64,000 bases of DNA, taken from the NCBI GenBank assembly GCA_942492115.1, contig CALODL010000015.1, positions 1-64,000 on the forward strand. The letters are read 5' to 3'. The DNA comes from CALODL01 sp942492115 (GTDB taxonomy: Bacteria > Planctomycetota > Phycisphaerae > UBA1845 > CAIVHJ01). Below, piece after piece: positions 43,027 through 52,700 of the stretch. The notes beneath the pieces were generated by a model that was not told where the DNA came from, made no database searches, and worked only from the letters and a program-made list of their open reading frames with translations. The number at the start of each line of letters is the position of its first letter. The first letter of the stretch is position 1. The position numbers and the translations under genes were made by a program.

Positions 43027-45450
43027 TCACTGTTCTATGCTGACGCGCACCCCCTGCGCGTCCCTCACGATCACATCTTGCCCGGCCGCGCCGAACAGAA
43101 ACGTCCGTCCTGCCGAATCATCATGATCGTGCGCCAGATCGATCGCGAATATGCCCGCGGCATCAGCCGATGCGCGGAAGGTGAACGTCGCCAGATAGCT
43201 GCCCGCCGCGGCAATGTACGGCTCGGCACCCGCCACGGCCAGCACTTGCCCACTGTCGAGATTGAACGCGCTGCGAATGTCGGCGTCGCCGAACACGAAC
43301 CCTGGCTTCCTGGCCGGCGTCAGCCGCTCACGTAACACGACCGCGCCGGATCGCGCGGGTCGCGGTTCGATCGCGATGTCGACCAGTTCGAGGGCACCGT
43401 GCGTGCCACCGGTGGCCACCGCGTGCAGCTGGAATCCACGAAGCGTCTCGAGTCCGGTGGCCAGATGAACGTCGACGCTGATCCGCTGCCCGGGGCGCAG
43501 CACGACCCTGTGCGCCACCATCTGAAGCATCGCCTCGGTCGCCGTATCGTCGAGCGGTGGCACCGGCGCCGGCCCGCCATCGAGCGGACAGCTGCACGTC
43601 GACGATCCGCCGAACGCATCGAGGACGTGAAAGACGTCGTTGCCATCGCACACGCCGTCCGGGGCACAGTCACCGAAAGGGCCGCCGGGATCGATGTTCA
43701 GGGCCTGCGGCACGATGACCGCTTCGCAAGGATATCCGGGCTGGCCGTCGACCGTGAGGTCGGCAAAGCAGTTCAGGACATGAAACGAGTCATTGGCATC
43801 TGCGGTGCCGTCGGTCGCGCAGTCGCCGAAGGGACCGCCGACGTCGGCGAAGAGAATGTCCGTGCCGCTGCACACACCGTCGAGGCACGCCCACCATACG
43901 CAGGCATGGTCGCGAATACCGTCGGCGTTACCGTCGGCGCAATCGGCGAAGGTCGTGCACGGCTCGAAGGCGCAATTCTCGTCACAGCCATCTCCGTTCT
44001 CGGTGTTGGCGTCGTCGCAGTCCTCGCCATGTTCGGTCAGGCCGTTGCCACACTCGGTCATCTCGATCGGGCCGCCCGGCGTGAGGTCCTGGCCGTCGAA
44101 TCCAGCATAGTCTGCGGGATACCGCGTCGCGCGGAACATGCGGTTGGCCGTGGAGTTGACGCCGCCAGGGATGAAGTCGCACTGCGTCAACGGGCCGGTG
44201 GACGTCTCGGGGTTCACGTAGCGCCACACCTTGGTGTCGTCGTCGGCCACTTCGAACAACACCCCGAAGGCTCCGCTGCAAATCAACGTGTTGCCGTTGG
44301 GCAGACGCTGTGCTCCGGAGATGAAGCTGGCAAAGAAATCGAATGGCGGATCATCGGTATAGACCGACGATGGCTCGTCCGGACCGAACGGCAGACCCGG
44401 CGTGAGAGCGTAGGTGCCATCTTTCTGCAGTGGCGGCATGATCTCCTCAATGCTGGTGAACGGTCCCTCGGGGCGCCCGAGCCCGTTGTTGAACACCATG
44501 ATATTTCCGGCACCGGGCGTTCCCGGCGCATTCCAGTGTGCATCGTGCTGATTCCAGAAACGGCGATCGTCATTCGTCCCGGCCCCGTACGCTTGTGGAT
44601 TGCCCCATCGATACAGGATGTCGCCCCCCATACCGGTCGCGCCACCCGTATGCCCGGCAGCCTCGGCAGTAGTCGTGCTGTGATCGATGATCCAGAACTC
44701 GGCAAAGTCGGGCGAGTTGATCATGATCTGGTCCAACTCAGCGTTGTAGTCGAGGGCATTGGCGTGCATCCAATCGGCATCGCCGTTGGCAAAATTGATA
44801 TCGATCAGTTCCGGATGGTCGGCAACCACGCCGAAGTTATCCTTGGTTGCATCGAAGTCCTGGATCAGGTGATCCCAGGCATGCCATTCCCAGACAATGA
44901 TGCCACCGTTTGCCCCATCGGGCTGCACTTCTACGACATGCTCGGGCCATACTGCGTCCCCGACATTGTCCGGGTCGCGCCCGGCCTGAATCGCATCCGC
45001 CTCGCTTCTGAATTCCCACGCCAGAACCAGCACGTTGCCGTTGGGCATCGGCGCGATGTCGTGGTGTGCACGGACCTGTGTGTCGGAATACAGGTAGCTC
45101 CACAACACGTTTCCGTCCCAATCGTACTGCTCGATCAAACCGGCGTCGCCTCCGGCCACGAACGTCGTGTTGCCACCGGGATCAGCCGTCCGCAGCAGCG
45201 TGCCGTCTTCCAGCAGGTACAGTGAATTCCCTGGATCGAACGTGCTCGTCCATGTATTGACCACCAGTCCGTCGTTGTCGATCAGAAAGGTCGTCTTGCC
45301 GTTGAGTGGGCAAAACAGGGTATAGCCCGGGAACGTGCCCGGGTCGTGCTGGAACAAACCGACAGTCTGGTCGCAAGGTTGAGCCCAAACAACCGCTGCA
45401 GGAATCGTGGCCACAGCCCACACGGTACACAACACAAGACGGCAACGCAT
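43027..45450 (-). CDS. Arylsulfotransferase (ASST)-like secreted protein with DUF4215, dockerin-like and cohesin-like regions
   Basis: 807 residues from the ATG at 45450, chosen for its GGAG ribosome site and signal peptide (LVLCTVWAVATIPAAVVWAQ). Residues about 25-460 look like an ASST beta-propeller: GLVVNTWTSTFDPGNSLYLLEDGTLLR, YDWDGNVLWSYLYSD, HHDIAPMPNGNVLVLAWE, QHDAHW, SGAQRLPNGNTLICSGAFG. Then a DUF4215/Myxo-type cysteine motif (CDDANTENGDGCDENC), two dockerin-like EF-hand loops (FGDCATDGTADANDSFHVLNCF; FGDCAPDGVCDGNDVFHVLDAF), and a cohesin-like C-terminus (LRPGQRISVDVHLATGLETLRGFQLHA). ASST enzymes move sulfate between phenols, but many homologues are uncharacterised. The last 300 residues match the gene at 33497, suggesting a shared surface assembly. 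Confidence 0.8.
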   Translation of the reverse strand: MRCRLVLCTVWAVATIPAAVVWAQPCDQTVGLFQHDPGTFPGYTLFCPLNGKTTFLIDNDGLVVNTWTSTFDPGNSLYLLEDGTLLRTADPGGNTTFVAGGDAGLIEQYDWDGNVLWSYLYSDTQVRAHHDIAPMPNGNVLVLAWEFRSEADAIQAGRDPDNVGDAVWPEHVVEVQPDGANGGIIVWEWHAWDHLIQDFDATKDNFGVVADHPELIDINFANGDADWMHANALDYNAELDQIMINSPDFAEFWIIDHSTTTAEAAGHTGGATGMGGDILYRWGNPQAYGAGTNDDRRFWNQHDAHWNAPGTPGAGNIMVFNNGLGRPEGPFTSIEEIMPPLQKDGTYALTPGLPFGPDEPSSVYTDDPPFDFFASFISGAQRLPNGNTLICSGAFGVLFEVADDDTKVWRYVNPETSTGPLTQCDFIPGGVNSTANRMFRATRYPADYAGFDGQDLTPGGPIEMTECGNGLTEHGEDCDDANTENGDGCDENCAFEPCTTFADCADGNADGIRDHACVWWACLDGVCSGTDILFADVGGPFGDCATDGTADANDSFHVLNCFADLTVDGQPGYPCEAVIVPQALNIDPGGPFGDCAPDGVCDGNDVFHVLDAFGGSSTCSCPLDGGPAPVPPLDDTATEAMLQMVAHRVVLRPGQRISVDVHLATGLETLRGFQLHAVATGGTHGALELVDIAIEPRPARSGAVVLRERLTPARKPGFVFGDADIRSAFNLDSGQVLAVAGAEPYIAAAGSYLATFTFRASADAAGIFAIDLAHDHDDSAGRTFLFGAAGQDVIVRDAQGVRVSIEQ

Positions 45451-45662
45451 TCGAGATCTCCTCCGAGAACAGTGTCTTCTTCCATTATGGGGATGCCACA
45501 ATGCGGGTGCAAAACCGACATCTTTTATGCCGGTTTCCCGAGCCCGATCGAGTTTTTGTTTACTGCAAGGCGTATCGGTGACCTGGCTATCGCCAGCCAC
45601 TCTGCTGACACGGCAGGTCCTGCACAGTAGCGGCTGAAGCGGGAGGCAACCCTGATCCTGCG

Positions 45663-46625
45663 TCAACGCACCTCCAGCGTGATCGCGGTGGGCGCCACAG
45701 CAGGGTCCTCGAGGTATTGGCGGGCGGTCGGGTCATCGAACAAGGCGTGCCGAAACAGGCTGACGAATAGACCGGCGGCGAGCTGCATCATCCGCTCCGG
45801 TTCGGGCGCCTGCACACACACCGTGCCATCGTAGGCGTCGAGAATGTCGAAGTGTGCGTGTGCGGTGGCGACGGCATACCACGCCGCGCCCACCGTATCA
45901 TTGAAGAATGGTCGTGACTGCCCCACGGCGCACACGTCGGTGCGGCCGGCACCGATGACCACCGCCGGCAGATCCAGACCACCGCCGCCCAGGGCACTCT
46001 CGCCATTGCCGACCGGGAAGAGTGTACTGTTGACCGGATCGAACACCGCAACGCCGTGCCACGGGAATCGGGCTGACTTGGCCAGCATCCATGCGATCTT
46101 GCCACCGCGCGAGTGCCCCGAAATAGCCATGCCGCTCGTATCCAGGGTCGAACCCAGATGGCCCGGCAGAGTCGATGATGACCACTCGACGACCTGTTCG
46201 ACCAGTTCGGCGTCGACCGAGGCCGGCGTCGAGATGATCAGGGGCGCGGTCGGCTCGGCCAACTCGGGCGCCACGACCACGAACCCATGACTGGCAATGT
46301 GTCGCAGAAACCCGCGGTACTGCACGGGAGACAGCGCAAGGGCGTGCATGAAGAACACGACCTTGTAGTGCGCGGCCTGACGCGGTGCGAACACGTAGAG
46401 CGGGGCGGGCGCGCCCTGCTCACAGGGCGCAAAACGAATCCCCTGGACCTCGAGGGCCCCTCGTTCGAAGGGATCCCCCTGGCCGACATACGGCTCGAGT
46501 ACACCTGGCGTTGTCACGGATGTGGTCTTGACGGTGGGCGCGTCCGCGCACAGCGGCGCCACTGAGTCACAGCCGCTCATGGAACACATGGCAGCGACCA
46601 GCATGATCACGGGAGCGCGTCTCAT
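45663..46625 (-). CDS. Chlorophyllase-like alpha/beta hydrolase lipoprotein
   Basis: 320 residues from the ATG at 46625, which begins a lipoprotein signal (VIMLVAAMCSMSGC). The alpha/beta-hydrolase fold shows the oxyanion region VVFFMHALALSPVQYRGFLRHIASHGFVVVAPEL and nucleophile elbow ISGHSRGGKIAWML, the GHSRGG form found in chlorophyllases and PET-hydrolase-like relatives. The catalytic histidine is probably in ATAHAHFDILD. It is probably an esterase at the cell envelope; its substrate is unknown, and chlorophyll is unlikely in this setting. It diverges from lnt, which would finish lipoprotein acylation. Confidence 0.82.
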   Translation of the reverse strand: MRRAPVIMLVAAMCSMSGCDSVAPLCADAPTVKTTSVTTPGVLEPYVGQGDPFERGALEVQGIRFAPCEQGAPAPLYVFAPRQAAHYKVVFFMHALALSPVQYRGFLRHIASHGFVVVAPELAEPTAPLIISTPASVDAELVEQVVEWSSSTLPGHLGSTLDTSGMAISGHSRGGKIAWMLAKSARFPWHGVAVFDPVNSTLFPVGNGESALGGGGLDLPAVVIGAGRTDVCAVGQSRPFFNDTVGAAWYAVATAHAHFDILDAYDGTVCVQAPEPERMMQLAAGLFVSLFRHALFDDPTARQYLEDPAVAPTAITLEVR

Positions 46626-46754
46626 CAGGAACTGTATTGTACTCGACCCGGCCCCCTGGAACAGTCCGCGAAGCGGACCGTCCTTGCATCCTGCACGGGG
46701 CCGTGTATACCTCGGGTCAGTGTTCCAGTTGATGGCGGTATCACCACGCACAGA

Positions 46755-48317
46755 GTGCATCGTCTATTGTCCAACGTTCCCCTGAAAGCAATCGCCGCAA
46801 TCACCGGCGGTATCTGCATCGGCAGTGGCTGGATCGTCCCGCATTGGATCGCCCCGCCGTGGGTGGGCGTCGTGGTGCTGGTGCTGCTATCACGGGCTCA
46901 ACGGGGCCGATCGGCCCTGGCGTGGTGCTGGCTGCTGGGCTTCGCCGGCCATGTCACGGCGTTCCACTGGATTCCCCAGACAGTTGCCCGGTTCAGCAGC
47001 CTGCCCCTGTGGATCGCGGGTGTGCTGTTCGTCGGGTGGGCCAGCGTGGGCGCCTTGCAGCTCGGTGTGTTCGGGTGGATCGTCTACCGCTTGCGCCTGC
47101 GCGGAAGAGGCCATCCCACGCTGGTGGCCGCGGCGTGGGTCGCTCTGGCCTTCGTGTGGCCCGCCGTGTTCCCGTGGCGCCTGGCCCAAACCCAGCTCGA
47201 CTGGTCCAACCTGGTCCAGATCATTGAACTGACCGGCGGAGCCGGTGTCGGTTTTGTCATGGCGTGGGTGGCCGCGCTGGCGGCGGATGGCGCCTGCGCT
47301 GTGTGGTCACGGTCACAGACCCGACCGACGATCCTCCACGTCTGCATGGCCGGTATCGTCCTCAGCGCGTGTCTGGGTTTCGGCAGTTGGCGCCGTGCTC
47401 AACTGAGAGCGATGCTGGCATCACGCCCCGAACTCCGCGTCGGGCTCATTCAGTGCGGCGATGCCGCGCGCCGCGAACAACTCCATGGGTTGTCGCAGGA
47501 CATTGCCGGAGAAGTGGACCTGCTGTGCTGGCCCGAGGCAGTGGTGGGTCGCCTCGCCGCCGAGCGCGAGGAGTTGCCCCTGATGTTGCGCCCCGTTCCA
47601 CAGCGCCGCTGTGCCCTGGTGCTCGGAGCGTTAACGCCCCCGTCCGCTGACAACGCCGACACACGCTGGCACAACAGCGCCGTACTCGTGGCTCCCGACG
47701 AGAGCATCCTTGGGCGCTATCACAAACGGATGCTCATTCCATTCGGCGAGTACATCCCGGGCGACCGCTGGTTCCCGTCCCTGCGGCGCTTCAGCGCGTT
47801 CAAGAATCAGTACCGCAGCGGAGGATCGCCTGATCCGCTCGATGTTCCGGGTGTTGCTCGCCTTGGTCTGCTCATCTGTTATGAGGATGTCGTCGCCCGC
47901 CTGGCCCGTGCATCCACTGTCGCCGGGGCCAATCTGCTGGTCAATGTGACGAATGACCGCTGGTTCGGGGACAGTCATGCGCTGCGGCAACATTGCCAAC
48001 TGGCCCGGCTGCGGGCCATTGAGAATCGCCGGTACCTGCTGCGCAGCACGATGACCGGGATCACGGCAATCGTCGATCCATTCGGCGACGTCATCGCCGA
48101 GCTGCCCACACAGACGCCCGCCGCTCTCGTGGGCACGGTGCACACGCTCGATCTCCATACGCTGTATACACGTTATGGCAACGCGTTCGCCTGGATATGC
48201 CTGATGGTGGCCGGCTACACGTTGCTGGGCCGCAGCGCGACTAACCGCCCTGAGCAGCCTTCTCGTACGCGGCCAGAACAGTCTTGCGATGCTCCTTCAT
48301 CTCGCCGTCAGGGGTGA
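46755..48317 (+). CDS. lnt: Apolipoprotein N-acyltransferase
   Basis: Inner-membrane enzyme that N-acylates the modified cysteine of lipoproteins. 520 residues, the family norm. Six to seven N-terminal helices (including GFAGHVTAFHWIPQTVARFSSLP and VWPAVFPWRLAQTQ) are followed by a periplasmic nitrilase domain with the expected triad: E261 in CWPEAVV, K324 in RYHKRMLIPFGEY, C375 in LLICYEDVV. A C-terminal helix (FAWICLMVAGYTLLG) precedes a disordered tail. The start is a GTG at 46755; a TTG lies four codons on. The last 75 bases overlap the minus-strand small gene at 48241-48430. Confidence 0.93.
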   Translation: MHRLLSNVPLKAIAAITGGICIGSGWIVPHWIAPPWVGVVVLVLLSRAQRGRSALAWCWLLGFAGHVTAFHWIPQTVARFSSLPLWIAGVLFVGWASVGALQLGVFGWIVYRLRLRGRGHPTLVAAAWVALAFVWPAVFPWRLAQTQLDWSNLVQIIELTGGAGVGFVMAWVAALAADGACAVWSRSQTRPTILHVCMAGIVLSACLGFGSWRRAQLRAMLASRPELRVGLIQCGDAARREQLHGLSQDIAGEVDLLCWPEAVVGRLAAEREELPLMLRPVPQRRCALVLGALTPPSADNADTRWHNSAVLVAPDESILGRYHKRMLIPFGEYIPGDRWFPSLRRFSAFKNQYRSGGSPDPLDVPGVARLGLLICYEDVVARLARASTVAGANLLVNVTNDRWFGDSHALRQHCQLARLRAIENRRYLLRSTMTGITAIVDPFGDVIAELPTQTPAALVGTVHTLDLHTLYTRYGNAFAWICLMVAGYTLLGRSATNRPEQPSRTRPEQSCDAPSSRRQG

Positions 48318-48430
48318 GATCGATGGCCTTCCGGAGTTGATCGATGGCCGACTGGATGCGCCAGCTGGGCCTGCGCGGATATCGACATCATGCTCCACAC
48401 CAAGCCGGCCAAAACCAGACCGTTCCTCAT
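48241..48430 (-). pseudogene. Small secreted protein, frameshifted
   Basis: A signal peptide (MRNGLVLAGLVWSMMSISAQAQ) starts at 48430 but the frame soon meets a stop. Shifting by one base after CAGCTG restores RIQSAIDQLRKAIDLTPD and KTVLAAYEKAAQGG, ending at 48241. The joined product would be about 62 residues: a secreted helical peptide like one TPR. The restored part reads as real protein, so this is probably a one-base error or recent mutation. It overlaps the 3' end of lnt on the opposite strand. Confidence 0.55.
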
Positions 48431-48523
48431 CAGATGGGCTCCCTGTTGTGATGTGCTCCTGTGCGACGGCGTGCTTGAACACAGGTATGATACGAGCATC
48501 AGGCAATCATTGGAGTGCGTACG

Positions 48524-49513
48524 ATGGACCCTTCTTCACTCAATGAACCACCCGGTCGCCCCATACGCCGCCGGCGCTGGCTTCGGTACCTCCTTGGGGT
48601 GCTCGCAATCGCGATGACGCCCTACGTTTGGAGCCGGGCCGCCAGCCCGTTCCGCATGTTGCACGTGTCCGCACCGAATCCTGGCGCGGAGGCCGCCCCG
48701 CCACTCGATGGAACACTCCGCATTCTCACATACAACATCGCCCACGGCCGGGGATGGGCACCGAGCAACTGGACGAGCGAACACCCGACTGCGCGTTTGC
48801 GCCGGTTAGATGAGATTGCAGATCTCATTGCCACCCTCGATGCCGATATCGTCGTACTCAACGAGGTTGACTTTGACTCGACCTGGAGCCATGGAGTCAA
48901 TCAAGCCGCACACATCGCTCACCGCGCAGGCTACGCCTATTCCGCTGAACAGCGCAACATGGATGCACGGGTCCTGTTCACCACCTGGCGTTTTGGAAAC
49001 GCCATTCTCTCACGCTACCCGATCGTCGATGCGCGTGTGGTCGCGCTGCCGGGCTATGCGTGGTACGAATCTTTACTCGCCGGCAAAAAACGGAGTTTGG
49101 CTTGTACCATGACATCAGGAGGGCACTCCGTGACCGTGGTTGCCGTACACCTGTCACACCGCAGCGAGCACCTGCGCGTACGTTCCATTGACACACTGAC
49201 CCACGCTACCCAACCGATGGTTCATCCGATCATCATGGCCGGAGATTTCAATTCGACACCACCTGACTTCCCGCACACAATGCAGGATCACAACGGGACC
49301 AATGCGCTGGCTTGTCTCGACGACATCGGCTACGCACGCCACCCTGCGGACAGCCCTGCAGTCGCCGAAATGACCTACGACACGCGCACGCCCACCGCGG
49401 TCATCGACTGGATTGTCATTCCATCGACGTGCGAATTCGAGCACTATGCGGCCGTGGACTCACACCTGTCGGATCACCGACCTGTGTGCGCGACGATCTT
49501 GTTGCCACGATGA
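48524..49513 (+). CDS. Endonuclease/exonuclease/phosphatase-family protein
   Basis: 329 residues from the ATG at 48524, which has GGAG nine to ten bases upstream; a GTG nine bases earlier would be too close to it. A membrane anchor (WLRYLLGVLAIAMTPYVW) precedes the EEP fold. Motifs: LRILTYNIAHGRGW, DADIVVLNEVDF (metal-binding glutamate), VVAVHLSH, IIMAGDFNST and the final SHLSDHRPV histidine. These are the active-site positions of Mg2+-dependent phosphodiesterases. The anchor suggests action on lipids, nucleotides or DNA outside the membrane; the target is unknown. Confidence 0.88.
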   Translation: MDPSSLNEPPGRPIRRRRWLRYLLGVLAIAMTPYVWSRAASPFRMLHVSAPNPGAEAAPPLDGTLRILTYNIAHGRGWAPSNWTSEHPTARLRRLDEIADLIATLDADIVVLNEVDFDSTWSHGVNQAAHIAHRAGYAYSAEQRNMDARVLFTTWRFGNAILSRYPIVDARVVALPGYAWYESLLAGKKRSLACTMTSGGHSVTVVAVHLSHRSEHLRVRSIDTLTHATQPMVHPIIMAGDFNSTPPDFPHTMQDHNGTNALACLDDIGYARHPADSPAVAEMTYDTRTPTAVIDWIVIPSTCEFEHYAAVDSHLSDHRPVCATILLPR

Positions 49514-49646
49514 CATGGCGCGTTTCGGCAGATATCGACGACCATGATGTGCCCCTGTGACCGGCGGGGCGGCATTGATCAGCCAAACTGACTAAGCCAG
49601 GACGACGATGTGCGCGAGACCGCGCCACCCCGAGCGGCACCTGCCG

Positions 49647-49674
49647 TTGACACACTCGTGAGATGTCCTAGGAT
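49647..49674 (+). promoter_or_regulatory. Sigma70-like promoter for the 1,438-residue CTDC protein
   Basis: TTGACA (49647-49652), 16 bases, TAGGAT (49669-49674), about 60 bases before the ATG at 49733. Confidence 0.45.
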
Positions 49675-49732
49675 TTGATCAACTGCAGGCTCCTGAACAG
49701 ACGACTGCAATGTTCTTCGAGGGAAGAGATTG

Positions 49733-52700
49733 ATGCAAATCCTGAACCGGTGCAGCCGCCTGGTGGCCGCACGCCTGTCCCTGGCTGTGACTCTCGCAGT
49801 TCTGCCATGGGCATGCGCTGTGTCATCAGCTTCGGCACAAATCGCTCTTGTGGGCGCCACCTCCTCATCTTCTGATGGGACGACTCTCGACTACGCGCAT
49901 ACTGTCGACAATGGGATCGCCCGCTTACTGGTGGTTGCGATCGTCGTCGACGCATCGACTCCGGCGAACTCGGCGCTGACCGCTCTGCCGACGTTCGATG
50001 GCGTTCCGCTGACTCTGGCTGTCGATCGTGTCACGACTGCGCCTGGCGGAACGCATACATACCTTTATTACATGCTCGACTCCGACCTCCCTCCAGCTGG
50101 CGCCTACACGGTATCGATCGCGGCAGATAACGCAGACAACGTTATCTCGGGCGCGATCTCGGTCGTCGGGGCCGCGCAGCAGGCACCGGAAGCAACGGCA
50201 TCGAACGCAGATACCCAGGAGATCATTCAAAGCAACATCACGACCCTCACGGACAACGCCTGGCTCTTTGATTGTGTCGGGTCCAGTGCCCCGGCCGCCG
50301 GCTTCCTCCCGGGATTGCAACAAACCGAGCACTGGGATACGGCCGCCAGCAGCAGTCGCGCGGCCTCGAGCACCAAGATCAAAGCGGTCACTGGCGCGTC
50401 CAGCACGGCGTGGCGCCAATCCAGCTCAGCCAGTCTGTGCCATGTCGTTGCGGCGTTCGCTGCGGCCGAGTGTTCCAGTGACGCAACGTGCGACGACGGT
50501 GTCACCTGTACGAACGACGTATGTGTCGGCGGCCTGTGCGTCTCGTCAGCTCAGGACGGGCAATGTGACGACGACAATCCGTGTACCGATGACACGTGCG
50601 ATGCCCTGCTCGACTGCCAATACAGCACCAACTCCGCATCCTGCGATGACGGAAGTGCCTGCACGACCATCGACGTGTGCAGCAATGGCACCTGCGTCGG
50701 GAGCGTTCCACCGGATTGTGATGATGGCAATCCGTGCACCGATGACACTTGCGTTGCCCTGACGGGTTGCGTCAATTCGAACAACGCGAGCGCGTGCGAC
50801 GATGGCCAGGCATGTACGACGAGCGACACCTGCAACCTCGGCAGTTGCTCCGGTGTGCCGGTGGATTGTACGGGCCTCGATGACGACTGTACCCTCGGGG
50901 TCTGCAACGTTGACACCGGAACGTGCGAGCCGCAGTCGGTCAACGAAGGAGAGCCGTGTGATGATGGGGCCTTGTGTACCACGGGAGATCAGTGCTCACT
51001 GGGCGTCTGCGCGGGATCGGCGATAGACTGTTCGGGACTTGATGACACGTGCGCCGTCGGTGTGTGCAACCCGACGACGGGCACATGCCAGCCGCAGCCG
51101 ACCAATGACGGCGGCACGTGCGATGACGGGAATATCTGTTCGACGAACGATGTGTGTGCCGCAGGCCAGTGCGTAGGCGATGCGATCCCCGGATGCCAGA
51201 CGTGCACCACTGCTGCCGATTGCGTGGACGCTAACCCGTGCACGGATGAATCATGTCCGGCCGGCACATGTGTGTACACTGCCAACAGCGCAGCCTGTGA
51301 TGACGGCAATGCCTGCACGACCACCGACACCTGCGCAGGCGGCATGTGTGTCGGTGGCGCCCCGCCTGACTGCACCGACGGCAACGACTGCACGGACGAC
51401 ACGTGCGACGGGCTGCTCGGTTGTCAGAATACTCCCAACAACGACCCCTGTGACGACGGCAATGCCTGCACATCGTCGGACACCTGTGCCGGCGGCAGTT
51501 GCATCGGCGGCCGTCCACGTGACTGCGACGACGGCAATGCATGCACCGATGACAGTTGTGACGCGGGCCTTGGCTGCCAGAACATCGCCAATGTCCTCCC
51601 GTGCGACGACGGCAATGCCTGTACGACCGCAGATGTCTGCGCCGGCGGCAGTTGCACAGGTGGGCCCCCTCCGAACTGTGATGACGGCAACCCGTGCACG
51701 GACGACAGCTGTGATCCCGCCGGAGGGTGTATCACTGTCGACAACACTGCGCCCTGCGATGACGGACTGGCCTGCACGGTTGCTGACGTGTGTGCGGATG
51801 GAGTCTGCTCCGGCACCCCACTCGATTGCTCTCACCTCGATGACGTCTGTACGGTTGGTGTGTGCAACACGACGTCGGGACTCTGTGAGGCGCTGCCCGT
51901 CAACGACAACGGTGCCTGCGACGACGCGGACCTGTGCACGACAAGTGATGTCTGCGCTGGAGGCACCTGCGTCGGCACGGCCGTGGATTGCTCGGGTCTG
52001 AACGACTCATGCAACGTTGGCGTGTGCCAACCCGGGACGGGATCCTGTCAGTCTGAACCGACCAACGAGGGCGGTTCGTGCAACGACGGAAACACCTGTA
52101 CCACGAACGACATCTGCACATCGGGAACGTGTGCGGGTGATCTTGCACCCGGTTGCCAGACATGCGTCACCGCGGCAGAGTGCGACGACACCAATCCCTG
52201 CACGGACGACAGTTGCCCTGCAGGCGCCTGTGTCCATACGACCAACGCTGCAGCGTGCAACGACGGCAATGCCTGCACCACCGCCGACACATGCGCTGCT
52301 GGCGTGTGTATTGGTGGAGCACCGCCCGACTGCAATGATGGCAATGGATGCACCGACGACAGCTGCGACGTACTCCTGGGCTGCCGCAACATCGACAACA
52401 GGGCTCCATGTGACGACAACGATGCGTGCACGACCAACGACGCGTGCGCCGGAGGCGTCTGTGCGGGTGGCCCCCCACTGCTGTGTGATGATGGCAACCC
52501 CTGCACCGACGACAGCTGCGATGCCGTGGCCGGATGCCAGGCGACCAACAATATTGCTACGTGCGATGACGGGGACGCCTGCACCACCGCAGATACGTGC
52601 GCCGGCGGTGCCTGCATAGGAGGACCTGCTCCAAATTGCGACGACGGCAACCCGTGCACCGACGACAGCTGCAGCAGCGCGCTGGGTTGCCAGAATATGG

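Noticed and set aside
43399..45225. Long plus-strand open frame opposite the ASST-like gene
   Set aside because: It mirrors the third-position GC of the real minus-strand gene, has no domain, signal or ribosome site, and the opposite frame has clear motifs.
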